Source: Thalassoglobus polymorphus (GTDB lineage: Bacteria > Planctomycetota > Planctomycetia > Planctomycetales > Planctomycetaceae). From it: a stretch of DNA of 64,000 bases. The notes below the pieces were generated by a model. The model saw only the letters and a program-made list of their open reading frames with translations, was not told the DNA's origin and did not search any database. A program made the translations under genes and the position numbers. The stretch is from assembly GCF_007744255.1 (NCBI RefSeq), contig NZ_CP036267.1, positions 2,979,500 to 3,043,499 of the forward strand, in the 5' to 3' direction. The first letter of the stretch is position 1. Each line of letters begins with the position of its first letter. This document shows positions 1 through 9,265 of the stretch, piece by piece.

Positions 1-2582
1 CATAGTGAATCATTTTCTTCGTGCGGCGGCTCAAGCTGTTGATTGAAGTTTGTTGACTCTTCGACTTGGCAAGCTCCCAGCCATTTCCCGAAAGGTCCGA
101 ATTGGCCTCGGTTCACCAAGATTAACCATGCAGGAACCAGAATTGGACGGATCACGAATGTATCGAGAAGAATTCCGAACGCGAGTGCAAATCCGAGTTG
201 GACCATGCCGAGTAAAGATCCAAACATCATGGTGGCAAAGGTGCCAGCCATAATCAGCCCACAACTTGAAATAATGCTACCCGTTCGAGTCAGAGCTGAG
301 AGAATTCCGTCCACCGGAGCGCGCCGCTTTTGATCTTCAGCGACACGAGACATCAACAAAATATTGTAGTCTTCCCCCATTGCGATAAGGAAAGTGAACA
401 GGTAAATCGGAACCTTCCAATCGATCTCGGTGACGTCTGAGGAGCCTTGCAAGGAAAAGAAGAGGAACGTCACCCCCAGGGAAACAAAATAGCTGAAAAC
501 AACTGTGGCGATCAGGTAAGCACAGACCGCTGGTTGCCGTAGCAGAGCTACCAGCATGAGATAAACAGAGATGGCAACAAGAAGATGGATGAGCATCCTG
601 TCACGGTCTGTCGACGACTTGAGGTCACGAATCAAGGAGGTTGGCCCGAGCGAAAGAACCTCCGCAGAACCGCGCAGCGGTTCTGGAATGGAGGCCCTGA
701 CAAGTTCCTCGATTTCGCTGAGCTTTTGAAGAGAAATTCGCTCAAACGGATCGGTGCTCAAGACAAAGTCTAACCGTACGACTTGTCCCGCATGTTGCCC
801 CCGAATACTTGTGTACGTCCGATGCGAGAAGGTCCTGCGTGCGTTTGTTTCAGAAAATGAAGATGAGAGTGAATCGAGATATTCCTTCGCTCGAAACCCT
901 TTCCCGAGCGGATCGGTCTGGTTTCGAACATCGGCGATGTGAAAATTCGCCTGATCCAATTCTCCGATCGCCGTATTCAAATGATCTGTCATCTGTTGAC
1001 TCAACCGTTCGGCGGTCCGAACATCTGACAGGTTGTCTCCCTGAAATTGCTTCTCTAATTCTTCCAGATTGAATTGAACAAGGACCACAACAGGACCAGT
1101 GATCCCAGTCGGAAAGTGAGCTTGAATTGCTCGGGCTCCGTCGACGCTTGTCACATCGTCAGGAAGATCGGTAATTAATCCATAGCTCAAATCGCCCTGT
1201 TTGGAGAAACCGTAGATTGCAAACGGGAGCATGATGAAAATCGTACAGAGAAAGATTCGACCAGGAAACTTCCTCAAGAAGCCAGCGGTGAAGTTCCAAA
1301 ATTCATCGAGCCATCTTTGCTCACGAATTTTTTTCCAGACATTAGTCGAAGGAAGCCATACATCCTCTTGCTGAGGACGCTCTTTGCGAATGTCCGGCCA
1401 AAATGCCCAGTGTCGCAACAACAACAGTAAAGCTGGTGCAAATGTAACAGCAAAGCAGACTGCAACCAGCAAACCAATGGCGATGGCGATTCCGGCTTGG
1501 CGAAATTTCCCAAATTCCGCAAACGTCATCATCCCGATCCCGATGATGCTCGTTCCGGCACTGGTCGCTAAAGCAGCCCCGATTTTGCGAATGGAACGGA
1601 CGATCGCATCCGGATAAGACTGGCCTTCGATCAACTCTTCTTTATAACGTGCGATGAGAAACAGGCAGTAATCGACGCCTGCTCCGTACACGACCACTGT
1701 GACATAAACCTCCAGCCCGTTGAACAGCCCAATCCATCCTAAATCCGCCAGATGCGTCAACAGCGCCATGCTGAATTCAACGGCCAAACCGACCGTGATA
1801 ATCGGGACCATGGCGAGTAGAGGAGCGCGGTAGAGAAGAAGTAATAAGACGACAATCAAAAAACGGGTTGCCATCTTCGTTCGTTCCGCACTTTCCCTTT
1901 CTGCTCGAAGCAGGTCACGACCGACCGTTGCCGATCCGCTCACTGCGATGGCCAATCCAACCGGTTTTGAACGCATCAACTCTGAAGAGGTTAATAGCTT
2001 CTCGACGCGATCAACGACCAAGCCGTTCTGACGATCCAGAAATTCCGTTTTAAGTTCGAGAACGACAAGCTCTGCACGATTGTCGAGGCTTTTCAAAAAG
2101 AAACCGATGCGATTGTCGTTCGGCGTGGTGATTTTGCGAACAACACGTTCTGGCTCAGGGATCTTCGTGTTTGTTTGGGCGGAATCGACTGCATCGCTGA
2201 ATGGTGTCGATTCACGTATTGATTCGAGACGGGGTACGAGGCGTTCACTTAAGAAGTAGCGATCAGCATTCGAGAGCCCTTCCGGTCGATTCTCACGAAA
2301 GAGAACGACAACGATGTTACTTCCAAGTGGGTCACGCTGAACTGAAGTCCCAACATTGGTATTAGAATCGAATCGCGTTCCATCGGTGGGAGGGAATGCA
2401 TCTCGAAACAGTCGCTGCGCCCGTCGACTTGGTGAACTCTCCGGAAGAAACGCAAACTCCCCATCTTGCCAGACGTCTAACGTCGCCGGAGCGGTCAAGA
2501 TTGCGGAAAACGCAACGATGAGCCAAGCTCCAATTGTGAAGATTGGCGCGTAAGAGACATATTCTCCGATGCGACGATACAT
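1..2582 (-). CDS. MMPL/RND-family exporter, C-terminus cut by window edge
   Basis: A large inner-membrane transporter of the MMPL (RND superfamily) type, which exports lipids or hydrophobic compounds using the proton gradient. About 860 codons are in the window and the frame is still open at base 1. The start is the ATG at 2580-2582 (MYRRIGEYVS), followed by a first membrane helix and a large periplasmic loop. Two typical transmembrane signatures are visible: GAGVDYCLFLIARYKEE around 1620-1700 in the N-terminal half, and GEDYNILLMSRVAE near 330-380 in the C-terminal half. These are the aspartate-containing helices of the proton relay. The substrate cannot be read from the sequence. Many stray short reading frames overlap it in other frames and are not genes. 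Confidence 0.93.
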   Translation of the reverse strand, partial: MYRRIGEYVSYAPIFTIGAWLIVAFSAILTAPATLDVWQDGEFAFLPESSPSRRAQRLFRDAFPPTDGTRFDSNTNVGTSVQRDPLGSNIVVVLFRENRPEGLSNADRYFLSERLVPRLESIRESTPFSDAVDSAQTNTKIPEPERVVRKITTPNDNRIGFFLKSLDNRAELVVLELKTEFLDRQNGLVVDRVEKLLTSSELMRSKPVGLAIAVSGSATVGRDLLRAERESAERTKMATRFLIVVLLLLLYRAPLLAMVPIITVGLAVEFSMALLTHLADLGWIGLFNGLEVYVTVVVYGAGVDYCLFLIARYKEELIEGQSYPDAIVRSIRKIGAALATSAGTSIIGIGMMTFAEFGKFRQAGIAIAIGLLVAVCFAVTFAPALLLLLRHWAFWPDIRKERPQQEDVWLPSTNVWKKIREQRWLDEFWNFTAGFLRKFPGRIFLCTIFIMLPFAIYGFSKQGDLSYGLITDLPDDVTSVDGARAIQAHFPTGITGPVVVLVQFNLEELEKQFQGDNLSDVRTAERLSQQMTDHLNTAIGELDQANFHIADVRNQTDPLGKGFRAKEYLDSLSSSFSETNARRTFSHRTYTSIRGQHAGQVVRLDFVLSTDPFERISLQKLSEIEELVRASIPEPLRGSAEVLSLGPTSLIRDLKSSTDRDRMLIHLLVAISVYLMLVALLRQPAVCAYLIATVVFSYFVSLGVTFLFFSLQGSSDVTEIDWKVPIYLFTFLIAMGEDYNILLMSRVAEDQKRRAPVDGILSALTRTGSIISSCGLIMAGTFATMMFGSLLGMVQLGFALAFGILLDTFVIRPILVPAWLILVNRGQFGPFGKWLGACQVEESTNFNQQLEPPHEENDSL

Positions 2583-2737
2583 AAATCGAGTGATTTCTTA
2601 CGACTCATTCCGTAAGATGAGTGTTCAGGGGATGACACGACACATGATGATACAATTCGCGGGTCGTTTTGTCCGCTCTCTCACGCAGCGTAGGAATTGT
2701 GTTAGATTAGACTGGGTTAGAATTGACTCTGTCAGAC

Positions 2738-2819
2738 TAGAACCAGTCCGAAAACTTCTGGAATCGCCGCTTTTCTTTACATTTGAGAGAGCAATTTTAA
2801 GTTTCAGGATCAGTTCTAA
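2738..2819 (+). repeat. Family A dispersed repeat, copy 1
   Basis: An approximately 83-bp intergenic element that begins TAGAACCAGTCCGAAAAC and ends TTTCAGGATCAGTTCTAA. The ends are imperfect inverted repeats (TTAGAAC against GTTCTAA), so the whole unit can fold into a long hairpin. It lies between the divergent MMPL and DUF971 genes. The rest of the 2583-2992 gap holds no gene I can support. Confidence 0.85.
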
Positions 2820-2992
2820 ACAATTTCCACTAACACTGCGGACACGATAGACTCCTCATAGAGAACGTAACGGGGGCAGGCCCAAGGGTCAATGACCGGG
2901 AAGCGAGCAGCTCTCTGTGATTGATTGATCAACATCCGAACCCGGATAACTCCCCATCCCAATCCACATCATTCAGAACGACTGAGAGTATT

Positions 2993-3322
2993 ATGGCGTT
3001 TGCGCCTGAAAAAATTCGTGCCCTTCGTGAAGAAGGTGTTTTCGAGATTGTCTGGAACGAAAAGCGAACGAGCCGTTATCCGTTCAAGTTCTTAAGATGC
3101 GAGTGCCCTTGTGCTGCCTGTGTGAATGAGTTTACGGGGGAGCGCATGCTCGATCCGGCCACAGTTCCTGAGGACATCGACCCGACTGAAGTCGGTTTCA
3201 GTGGGAATTATGCCCTGAAGATCAAATGGTCCGACGGACACCATACCGGGCTGTATTCCTGGGATCATCTTGAACGATTGGCAAATCATCTTGAGAAAGT
3301 GAATACAGGACCAGTTGAATGA
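2993..3322 (+). CDS. DUF971 (GBBH-like) protein
   Basis: A 109-residue cytoplasmic protein that reads as a DUF971 domain over its whole length: an N-terminal WNEKRTSRYPFKFLRCECPC stretch, then VGFSGNYALKIKWSDGHHTGLYSWDHL, the aromatic/His signature of the family. DUF971 resembles the N-terminal domain of gamma-butyrobetaine hydroxylase and is often found beside iron-sulfur assembly (Mrp/ApbC) or molybdopterin genes. The ATG at 2993 fits the family start; an upstream in-frame start at 2921 would add 24 non-conserved residues. Its stop overlaps the start of moaA by four bases, so the two are probably translationally coupled. The three clustered cysteines (CECPCAAC) could bind metal, which is inference. 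Confidence 0.85.
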   Translation: MAFAPEKIRALREEGVFEIVWNEKRTSRYPFKFLRCECPCAACVNEFTGERMLDPATVPEDIDPTEVGFSGNYALKIKWSDGHHTGLYSWDHLERLANHLEKVNTGPVE

Positions 3323-4323
3323 CTGCGCCAGAATTGCCACTCATCGATGGCTTCGGCCGCTTGCATAACAACTTGCGAATCAGCGTGACCGATCGCTGCA
3401 ACATTCGTTGTTTTTATTGTATGCCTGCGGACAACGTGCAGTTTATGCATCGGGACAAGTTGCTGACCTTCGAAGAGATTGTCCGGTTCGTACGATTAAT
3501 GGTTCCAATGGGAATCAACAAGCTCCGGCTGACCGGTGGCGAGCCGCTTGTGCGTAAGGATCTGGCCGACCTTGTGGCGATGTTGTCGGAGATTTCCGGG
3601 ATCAAAGATATCGGGATCACAACAAATGGAATTCTTCTCGCTGATCAGGCGCAGGATCTCTACGACGCTGGGCTGCGTCGATTGAACGTGAGTTTAGATG
3701 CGCTCGATCCTGTAAAGTTTCAGGAAATCACTCGACGAGAAGGTTACGAGCAAGTCCTGGAAGGGATTGAAGTTGCCAAGCGGGTCGGCTTCGATCCAAT
3801 CAAAATCAATGCCGTCTCAATCCGTGGAATCACCGAGTCGGAAATTGTCCCGTTTGGAAAATTCGCCCGGGAATCCGGATGCGAAATTCGCTTCATTGAA
3901 TACATGCCGCTCGATGCCGATGCAGCTTGGGAACGTGAAAAAGTTCTCTTCTCCTCTGAGATCATTCAGACTCTCTCGAAAGAAGTGATGCCGCTGGTGC
4001 CTGTTGGAAATCCCGATCCCCGCGCCCCTTCTACGGACTATCAGTTTAAAGATGGGCATGGCCGAGTCGGTTTTATTCCTTCAGTGAGCCAACCGTTTTG
4101 TGAACAGTGCAATCGTTTCCGTCTAACAGCTGACGGCAAAATTCGAAACTGCCTGTTTAGCCTTGAAGAGACAGACATTAAGCAACTTTTGCGGGGTGAT
4201 GCTCTCGATGACGAGATCGTGACCGCCGTTCGAGAGAGCATTCAAGCGAAGTGGGCCGGACACCATATCAATGCCGCAGACTTCGTTCAGCCGAAACGCC
4301 CGATGCATTCCATCGGCGGTTAA
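3319..4323 (+). CDS. moaA: GTP 3',8-cyclase MoaA
   Basis: Radical-SAM enzyme that, with MoaC, converts GTP to cyclic pyranopterin monophosphate, the first step of molybdenum cofactor synthesis. At 334 residues the length is normal. The N-terminal [4Fe-4S] motif CNIRCFYC (C27, C31, C34) binds SAM. The SAM-contacting segment LRLTGGEPLVR follows, and the C-terminal cluster FCEQCNRFRLTADGKIRNC supplies the second [4Fe-4S] site for GTP. The protein ends in the conserved Gly-Gly. It is coupled to the upstream DUF971 gene through an ATGA overlap. No other moa gene lies in the window. Confidence 0.96.
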   Translation: MTAPELPLIDGFGRLHNNLRISVTDRCNIRCFYCMPADNVQFMHRDKLLTFEEIVRFVRLMVPMGINKLRLTGGEPLVRKDLADLVAMLSEISGIKDIGITTNGILLADQAQDLYDAGLRRLNVSLDALDPVKFQEITRREGYEQVLEGIEVAKRVGFDPIKINAVSIRGITESEIVPFGKFARESGCEIRFIEYMPLDADAAWEREKVLFSSEIIQTLSKEVMPLVPVGNPDPRAPSTDYQFKDGHGRVGFIPSVSQPFCEQCNRFRLTADGKIRNCLFSLEETDIKQLLRGDALDDEIVTAVRESIQAKWAGHHINAADFVQPKRPMHSIGG

Positions 4324-4364
4324 CTCGCCCGCTTGAAGTTCGCGTCGGTCGTCTCCGTCCACTC

Positions 4365-5039
4365 TCAGAGCTTCACAAGAAATATTTTCTTACACTTCTT
4401 GCATTGAACTTTTTTTCCGTCTGCACTTCGTCGAACAGTGTATGTTGATTTGCACTCAGGGCACGTCAATTTGACAGAATCAGGGATTGGGTCGATGATT
4501 GGGACGTTCAGGGATGGAGTCGTTTTCGCCTGTGGTTTCGGAATAGATTCACGAGACTCATTCTCCTCTTGCGGTTGAACGAAGGCGTGCATGTCGATTT
4601 CATCCATTGGAATCTGGTCGATATGCTTGTTCACCCACTCCACTGCATCCCGCTGATTTGCAGAATCGAGATGATATCTCTGAAAAGCGAGCATCTCTCC
4701 GACCCGGATGACAACAGACTGGAGCGACGTCTCAGTCGTCCAATGCTCTTCTAGATAGATCGACTTGTCATCGATGTTTGGGTGAAAAACTGGAGTGAGC
4801 ATCGAGACTCTGGGCGGCGTGCTGGGATAGTTTCCAGGAAGAACGATCTCAACAAGATGGTTCTTCTTGATTTTCACCTCTGTTCCCGATTTCACCAAGC
4901 TGCTGATCCGGTACTCTATTTCGTATCGTTCTGGTGGCGAACCTTCGACCTGAACAATACGAACGCGCGGGTGCAGGCGAGCGTACTCCTCGATCTCCGC
5001 GTAATCTGAGGCCAATCGGTCCTGTCGAACTGTACTCAT
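4365..5039 (-). CDS. E2 ubiquitin-conjugating-fold (UBC-like) protein with C-terminal zinc ribbon
   Basis: A 224-residue cytoplasmic protein with two recognisable parts. Residues about 5-145 follow the E2 (UBC) fold order: an N-terminal helix (RLASDYAEIEEYARLHPRV), a beta meander, the NYPSTPPRV segment (cf. YPxxPPxV of E2 enzymes), then LTPVFHPNID with the HPN tripeptide at 86-88. The position matching the E2 catalytic cysteine reads SIYLEE, so tyrosine (Y95) replaces it, as in inactive UEV-type relatives. After a polar linker, residues 190-224 form a zinc ribbon (C193-x2-C196, C213-x2-C216) resembling the MJ0042/FYDLN class. The ATG at 5039 is preceded by AGGAAAG, which favours it over an upstream in-frame start at 5165. 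It is convergent with moaA. No E1/ThiF, JAB or ubiquitin-like gene is adjacent. Confidence 0.72.
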   Translation of the reverse strand: MSTVRQDRLASDYAEIEEYARLHPRVRIVQVEGSPPERYEIEYRISSLVKSGTEVKIKKNHLVEIVLPGNYPSTPPRVSMLTPVFHPNIDDKSIYLEEHWTTETSLQSVVIRVGEMLAFQRYHLDSANQRDAVEWVNKHIDQIPMDEIDMHAFVQPQEENESRESIPKPQAKTTPSLNVPIIDPIPDSVKLTCPECKSTYTVRRSADGKKVQCKKCKKIFLVKL

Positions 5040-5233
5040 AGCTTTCCTGTCTCGAATCTTCGCTCCATCGAGTCGCAGAGAAGAATTTGCGACTGTACAT
5101 ACAGAATACGCGAATTGGCAGCACAGACAAACTGCCAACAGGCTTGAATCGTGATGATTCTTCATTCAAGTCGGATTGTGTCGCTCTGTTGACTTCTGGA
5201 ATCATCAACAGGCCCCAATGCATCGAAGCTGCT

Positions 5234-6193
5234 TCATAAGTTCTGATTCGCAAAGACCGATTTCATCTTCGAGAGGCCAGTCTTCATCACCATTTCCGGG
5301 TCTTGTTTCCAATACTCTTTATTGAAAAGTTCCAGCGAAACGGCTCCAGAAAATCCAATCGAGGAGAGCAACCCGAGAATCTGCTTCCACGGAGCCACGC
5401 CATCACCGGGGTAGACGCGGTTAGAATCATTCATCTCCAGACGCGCTGGAGTCGCAGGATAGTCGTTGAAGTGGAAGCAATGAACTGCGTTACCGTTGAG
5501 TAAGCCTAACCCATCAAAGGACGAGCCTCCACGAAAGATGTGATAGACATCAGGCAGAACACAGGCATCGGGGTGGCCACTCTCGACTGCGACAAAAACG
5601 GCTTCTCCGAGACGAGACAAGTTCTTGGCTGGCCCCCAAATTTCGACTTGCGGCGTCACGCCAGTTTCGCGACCGACGTCCAGAATCGTATGATACCGTT
5701 CTGCCGCAGCGAACAGGTCCAGGTCGGGGGAGTCTTTGCCGTGCATGCCGACCGGGGGAGCCGCGATGTGTGTTCCGCCGATTGCTTCAACGAGATCCAT
5801 GTCACGTTTCATTTGCTCGACCCCTTTAGCACGCTCGGCATCGTCGTTCACAACCCAGCGAGCGAAGCCAATCGCACTTTCAACACGCAAGCCGCTATCA
5901 GCAAGCTTCTTCTTCAGGTCAGGGAGTGATTTCCCGGATTCCTTGTATGCCTCCAGCTCCCGAATCCACGGCTCGATTCCGTCGTATCCAACTGCCCCAG
6001 CCAGTTCGACAATCTGTTCGATGGGCAGCTTCTTTTCTCGAATCGTACTTGTGTTCAGACAAAATCGTATTGTCGACTTGTTCTCTTTGACCTCTGCTTG
6101 AGCGGAACCAGTCATCACACCAGCTCCGGAAACAATTCCTGCCACCGTTCCTGCCACAGTTGCAGCCAGTGCGTCACGTCGATTGAGTTTCAT
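5234..6193 (-). CDS. Tat-exported sugar phosphate isomerase/epimerase (TIM barrel)
   Basis: A 319-residue protein of the AP-endonuclease-2/xylose-isomerase-like TIM-barrel superfamily. It has a twin-arginine leader (MKLNRRDALAATVAG) and an AQA cleavage site, so it should be exported folded. Barrel strands are visible in order: IRFCLNTSTIR, GYDGIEPWI, VESAIGFARW, GGTHIAAPPVG, TPQVEIWGPAKNL, CVLPDVYHIFRGG, VHCFHFNDYPA, VYPGDGVAPW and GAVSLELFNKEYW. The E, D, H and E side chains that bind metal in this superfamily are present. The start at 6193 has AGGATT upstream, and the longer frame adds residues before the Tat signal. It may share a transcript with the UBC-like gene 195 bp downstream. The substrate is unknown. 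Confidence 0.85.
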   Translation of the reverse strand: MKLNRRDALAATVAGTVAGIVSGAGVMTGSAQAEVKENKSTIRFCLNTSTIREKKLPIEQIVELAGAVGYDGIEPWIRELEAYKESGKSLPDLKKKLADSGLRVESAIGFARWVVNDDAERAKGVEQMKRDMDLVEAIGGTHIAAPPVGMHGKDSPDLDLFAAAERYHTILDVGRETGVTPQVEIWGPAKNLSRLGEAVFVAVESGHPDACVLPDVYHIFRGGSSFDGLGLLNGNAVHCFHFNDYPATPARLEMNDSNRVYPGDGVAPWKQILGLLSSIGFSGAVSLELFNKEYWKQDPEMVMKTGLSKMKSVFANQNL

Positions 6194-6485
6194 CGGGAAT
6201 CCTGTCCGGGTCTCTGTTTTGCAAGGACCGAGCATCGCAAAACCATTCGTCAATTGAAAATGCTAAGAGTCGTGAGATTGTAACTACCCATTCACGAAAT
6301 TGCAGCGAGTTCTAGCAAACCCAAACCGGCTTTCGTTTCGTACCTGAATGATGTTCCTTAGAAATCAGCATCGCTTCGTGAAAGCACTTTCATTGAAAGC
6401 TTGACATGTTTTACGAGACGGCCTTCATCGTGCTATGATTTCATGACTTCTTTTTCCATTTGATGACTCTATCTCAATTGTGATC

Positions 6486-8375
6486 ATGAAATATTTCTAC
6501 GCGCTCGCACTCCTTCTTCCCACCGCTCTTTTCGCCGATGAGGAGAACACAAAGCCGAACATCCTCTGGATTTCGGCAGAAGACATCAGCGCCCATTTTG
6601 AGTGCTATGGCGATCCGCATGCGATCACTCCAAATGTGGACCAACTGGCAAAGGAAGGGATGCGCTACACACACGCCTTCACGACTGCCGGTGTCTGTGC
6701 TCCCTGCCGAAGCGGAATCATCACAGGGATGTATCAAACGACACTCGGAACCCAACACATGCGTTGCGTCGCGAAATTGCCCGAGATGATTCAACCGTTC
6801 CCGACCTACTTGCGACAGACCGGATACTATTGCTCAAACAACTCGAAGCAGGACTACCAATTCAAACCCCCTTCCGGAACATGGGACGCCTCGAACCGAA
6901 AAGCTCACTGGCGAAACCGAGAGGACAAATCGAAGCCGTTCTTCTCGGTTTTCAACTTTACAGGCTGCCACGAAAGTGGGATTGCTTCGGAAGAGAAATA
7001 TAGATCGGTAACGAAAGATCTCACTCCAGATCAACGACAGAACGCCGACGAGCTGACAACGTTTCCTCCGTATTATCCAGACTCCCCTATCGCGAGAGAA
7101 GATTGGAAGCGGAATTACGAACTGATTACCGCCATGGATGCCTGGGCGGGAAATTTGATTCAGCAACTAAAAAATGACGGCCTCTACGAGGAGACCATCA
7201 TCTTCTTCTGGTCCGATCATGGTGTCGGATTACCGCGAGCGAAACGCTGGCTGTACGATTCTGGAACTCATATTCCTTTGGTCGTTCGCATTCCGGAAAA
7301 GTACCGCACCGGAGATCAGGGCGAGCCGGGCATGGTGGTCGATCAGCTTGTCAGCTCCATCGACTTTGGACCAACGGTTCTCAATCTTGCTGGCGTCAAT
7401 ATTCCTGAACACGTTCAGGGAGAGCCGTTTCTCGGGAAAGACCTCCCAGCGCCAAGGAAATATGTTTTCGGAGCACGAGACCGAATGGATGAACGCTACG
7501 ACATCATCCGCATGGTTCGAAATCAACGGTATCAATACATTCGAAATTACGAACCGCTCAAAACGTTTTACCAGTACATGAACACGCCCGAAACCGGAGC
7601 GACGATGAAAGTCCTGCGGGAACGACACGAAGCTGGCGATCTCCGGCCCGCAGCCAACTTCTACTTCACGCCAACCAAACCTGTCGAAGAACTTTACGAC
7701 TGCCAAACCGATCCGCACGAACTCAATAATCTCGCTGATCAACCTGAATACGCTGATATCCTTACGGAACTTCGTAACGCTCATTTGAATTGGGTGAAAC
7801 AAACCAGAGACCTCGGCCTGGTCGCTGAGCCAATTCTTGTTGAGCGAGAAAAAGAAATCGGCCACCGTTACGGAATCCTGCGAGGAAAGAACGCAGAGGC
7901 AGCTGCCGATCGCCTTGCGGAAACAGCCGCGTTGGCCTCATCTGGTGAAAGTGCAACCAACGATTTGATCGCAGCTCTCGATGACGAGGACTCTGCTGTT
8001 CGATACTGGGGCGCAACAGGCTTGGGAAATATCGGCATGCCAGCAGTCAAAGCGGACCAGAAACTAAAAGAGATCTTACAGACCGATGATTCACCAGTTG
8101 TTCAGATTGCAGCAGCAAGGGCATTATGCCGAATGGAGCAACCTGAAACCGCGTTACCGGTTCTTGTCGAACATCTTCGAAACGGAGAGCAATGGGAACG
8201 CCTCAACGCTGCGATCGTTCTCGATGAAATCGACGAGCAAGCGCTCCCCGTCATCCAGGAAATGCATTCAGCTTTGAAGCCGCGACCTGACCTCTACGCT
8301 AAAGGGAAATATGTCGTTCGAGTCATCAATCGCGCGTTAAATCAGCTCGAATCAACAAACCGCAAAGTTCCTTAA
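6486..8375 (+). CDS. Secreted sulfatase with C-terminal HEAT repeats
   Basis: A 629-residue exported arylsulfatase-type hydrolase, presumed to remove sulfate esters from polysaccharides. After a signal peptide ending at LFA comes PNILWISAEDIS (metal-binding D in the first strand), then the sulfatase signature GVCAPCRSGIITG, whose first cysteine would become formylglycine (C-x-P-x-R with cysteine at position 4). WSDHGVGLPRAKRWLYDSGTH supplies the C-terminal DH metal ligands. The sulfatase part ends around residue 470. The remaining 150 residues look like HEAT/PBS-lyase repeats (AVRYWGATGLGNIG, VVQIAAARALCRM, WERLNAAIVL), probably for protein or glycan contact. The ATG at 6486 is preferred over a GTG six bases upstream because it starts a standard signal peptide. 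Confidence 0.92.
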   Translation: MKYFYALALLLPTALFADEENTKPNILWISAEDISAHFECYGDPHAITPNVDQLAKEGMRYTHAFTTAGVCAPCRSGIITGMYQTTLGTQHMRCVAKLPEMIQPFPTYLRQTGYYCSNNSKQDYQFKPPSGTWDASNRKAHWRNREDKSKPFFSVFNFTGCHESGIASEEKYRSVTKDLTPDQRQNADELTTFPPYYPDSPIAREDWKRNYELITAMDAWAGNLIQQLKNDGLYEETIIFFWSDHGVGLPRAKRWLYDSGTHIPLVVRIPEKYRTGDQGEPGMVVDQLVSSIDFGPTVLNLAGVNIPEHVQGEPFLGKDLPAPRKYVFGARDRMDERYDIIRMVRNQRYQYIRNYEPLKTFYQYMNTPETGATMKVLRERHEAGDLRPAANFYFTPTKPVEELYDCQTDPHELNNLADQPEYADILTELRNAHLNWVKQTRDLGLVAEPILVEREKEIGHRYGILRGKNAEAAADRLAETAALASSGESATNDLIAALDDEDSAVRYWGATGLGNIGMPAVKADQKLKEILQTDDSPVVQIAAARALCRMEQPETALPVLVEHLRNGEQWERLNAAIVLDEIDEQALPVIQEMHSALKPRPDLYAKGKYVVRVINRALNQLESTNRKVP

Positions 8376-8384
8376 ACAGTTTTC

Positions 8385-8412
8385 GGCTCTGCACTTCACA
8401 AGGTGCCGAGCC
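8385..8412. terminator. Hairpin between convergent genes
   Basis: GGCTCTGCAC pairs with GTGCCGAGCC around an 8-base loop, with one mismatch in the stem. It sits in the 45-bp gap between the sulfatase and the DCC gene, whose 3' ends face each other, so a shared terminator is likely. A short T-rich stretch (CTCTTTTA) follows on the plus strand. Confidence 0.6.
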
Positions 8413-8420
8413 AAACTCTT

Positions 8421-8879
8421 TTACTCAAGCATTTGTCCCCGATCTTCAGGAGTCGGCATGCGGCACGTCTCTTTTTTTCCGAAGATTCGATAACGCGACT
8501 TAGCGACAATCCTGTATCCGAAATCCCGAATCGGTTTCGGAATCACCCAGAGAAGTGACCCCAATATTGACCATGGGACCGGAAGTTTCCAGAAAATTCT
8601 GGTGATCGCTGACGAGCACCGCCAGGTGTTCTTCCCTTCCAGAAAGACAATCGAATTCAAGTCACGTTGATCTTGAGGCAGGAGACGCTGAGCTGTCTCT
8701 CCCTGTAAAGGTGCGAATTTCAAAGCACGGTTTTTATCATGGTTGAGCAAAAAATTCACGGTCCCGTTGCATAGACCGCAAACTCCATCAAAAAAGACAA
8801 TACAAGTTCCTTCCGATTGTGAGTCCACTCTCTCTGGTCCTTTGGAGTCACTGCCGCCAGTCTGAATTTCAGTACTCAT
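8421..8879 (-). CDS. DCC-family thiol-disulfide oxidoreductase (DUF393)
   Basis: A 152-residue protein of the DUF393/DCC family, named for the DxxCxxC motif seen here as FFDGVCGLCNGTVNF at about residues 29-43. Members are thioredoxin-like and thought to act in thiol-disulfide exchange, though their substrates are mostly unknown. The family core continues through KFAPLQGETAQRLL, a hydrophobic stretch (WSILGSLLWVIPKPIRDFGYRIVAKSRY) and a late CRMP cysteine. The first 25 residues are polar and non-conserved. The ATG at 8879 has AAGGGATGAA upstream. It stands alone between a convergent and a divergent neighbour. Confidence 0.88.
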   Translation of the reverse strand: MSTEIQTGGSDSKGPERVDSQSEGTCIVFFDGVCGLCNGTVNFLLNHDKNRALKFAPLQGETAQRLLPQDQRDLNSIVFLEGKNTWRCSSAITRIFWKLPVPWSILGSLLWVIPKPIRDFGYRIVAKSRYRIFGKKETCRMPTPEDRGQMLE

Positions 8880-9265
8880 TTCATCCCTTATCGAGCATCC
8901 ATTGTTAAATGCTTGCAGTCTTTTTCAACACTTGCAGGCTTTGCAAAGATCGCTTCCAGAACTTCATCAACAGCTCACCACGAGGCAGAATCTGAAAATC
9001 AGATCGGATTCGATTCTGGCGATTCACGACAACAATTCTCGCCAATCAACAATCCGTTCTGAAGCCCACACACCAACACCCTCAATGAGTCACTCGCCGA
9101 AATCATCGGAATGAGATGGAGAACACCCCTGAATAACCGTTATTATCGAAACACCTTCACTGGTGGATCTCTCAACTATTCGACAAATTACATTTTGCAA
9201 CATGGTTTGTAACAGGTTATCGTGATTCACTAGGGGGAACAGACACCATTTGCCGATTTTAATAA

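Noticed and set aside
6402-6440. TTGACA and TATGAT before the sulfatase as a promoter
   Set aside because: The two hexamers are about 27 bases apart, too far for a sigma-70 promoter.
7230-7865. 211-codon antisense frame inside the sulfatase gene
   Set aside because: It lies wholly opposite a gene with clear sulfatase motifs and matches no family; a shadow frame.
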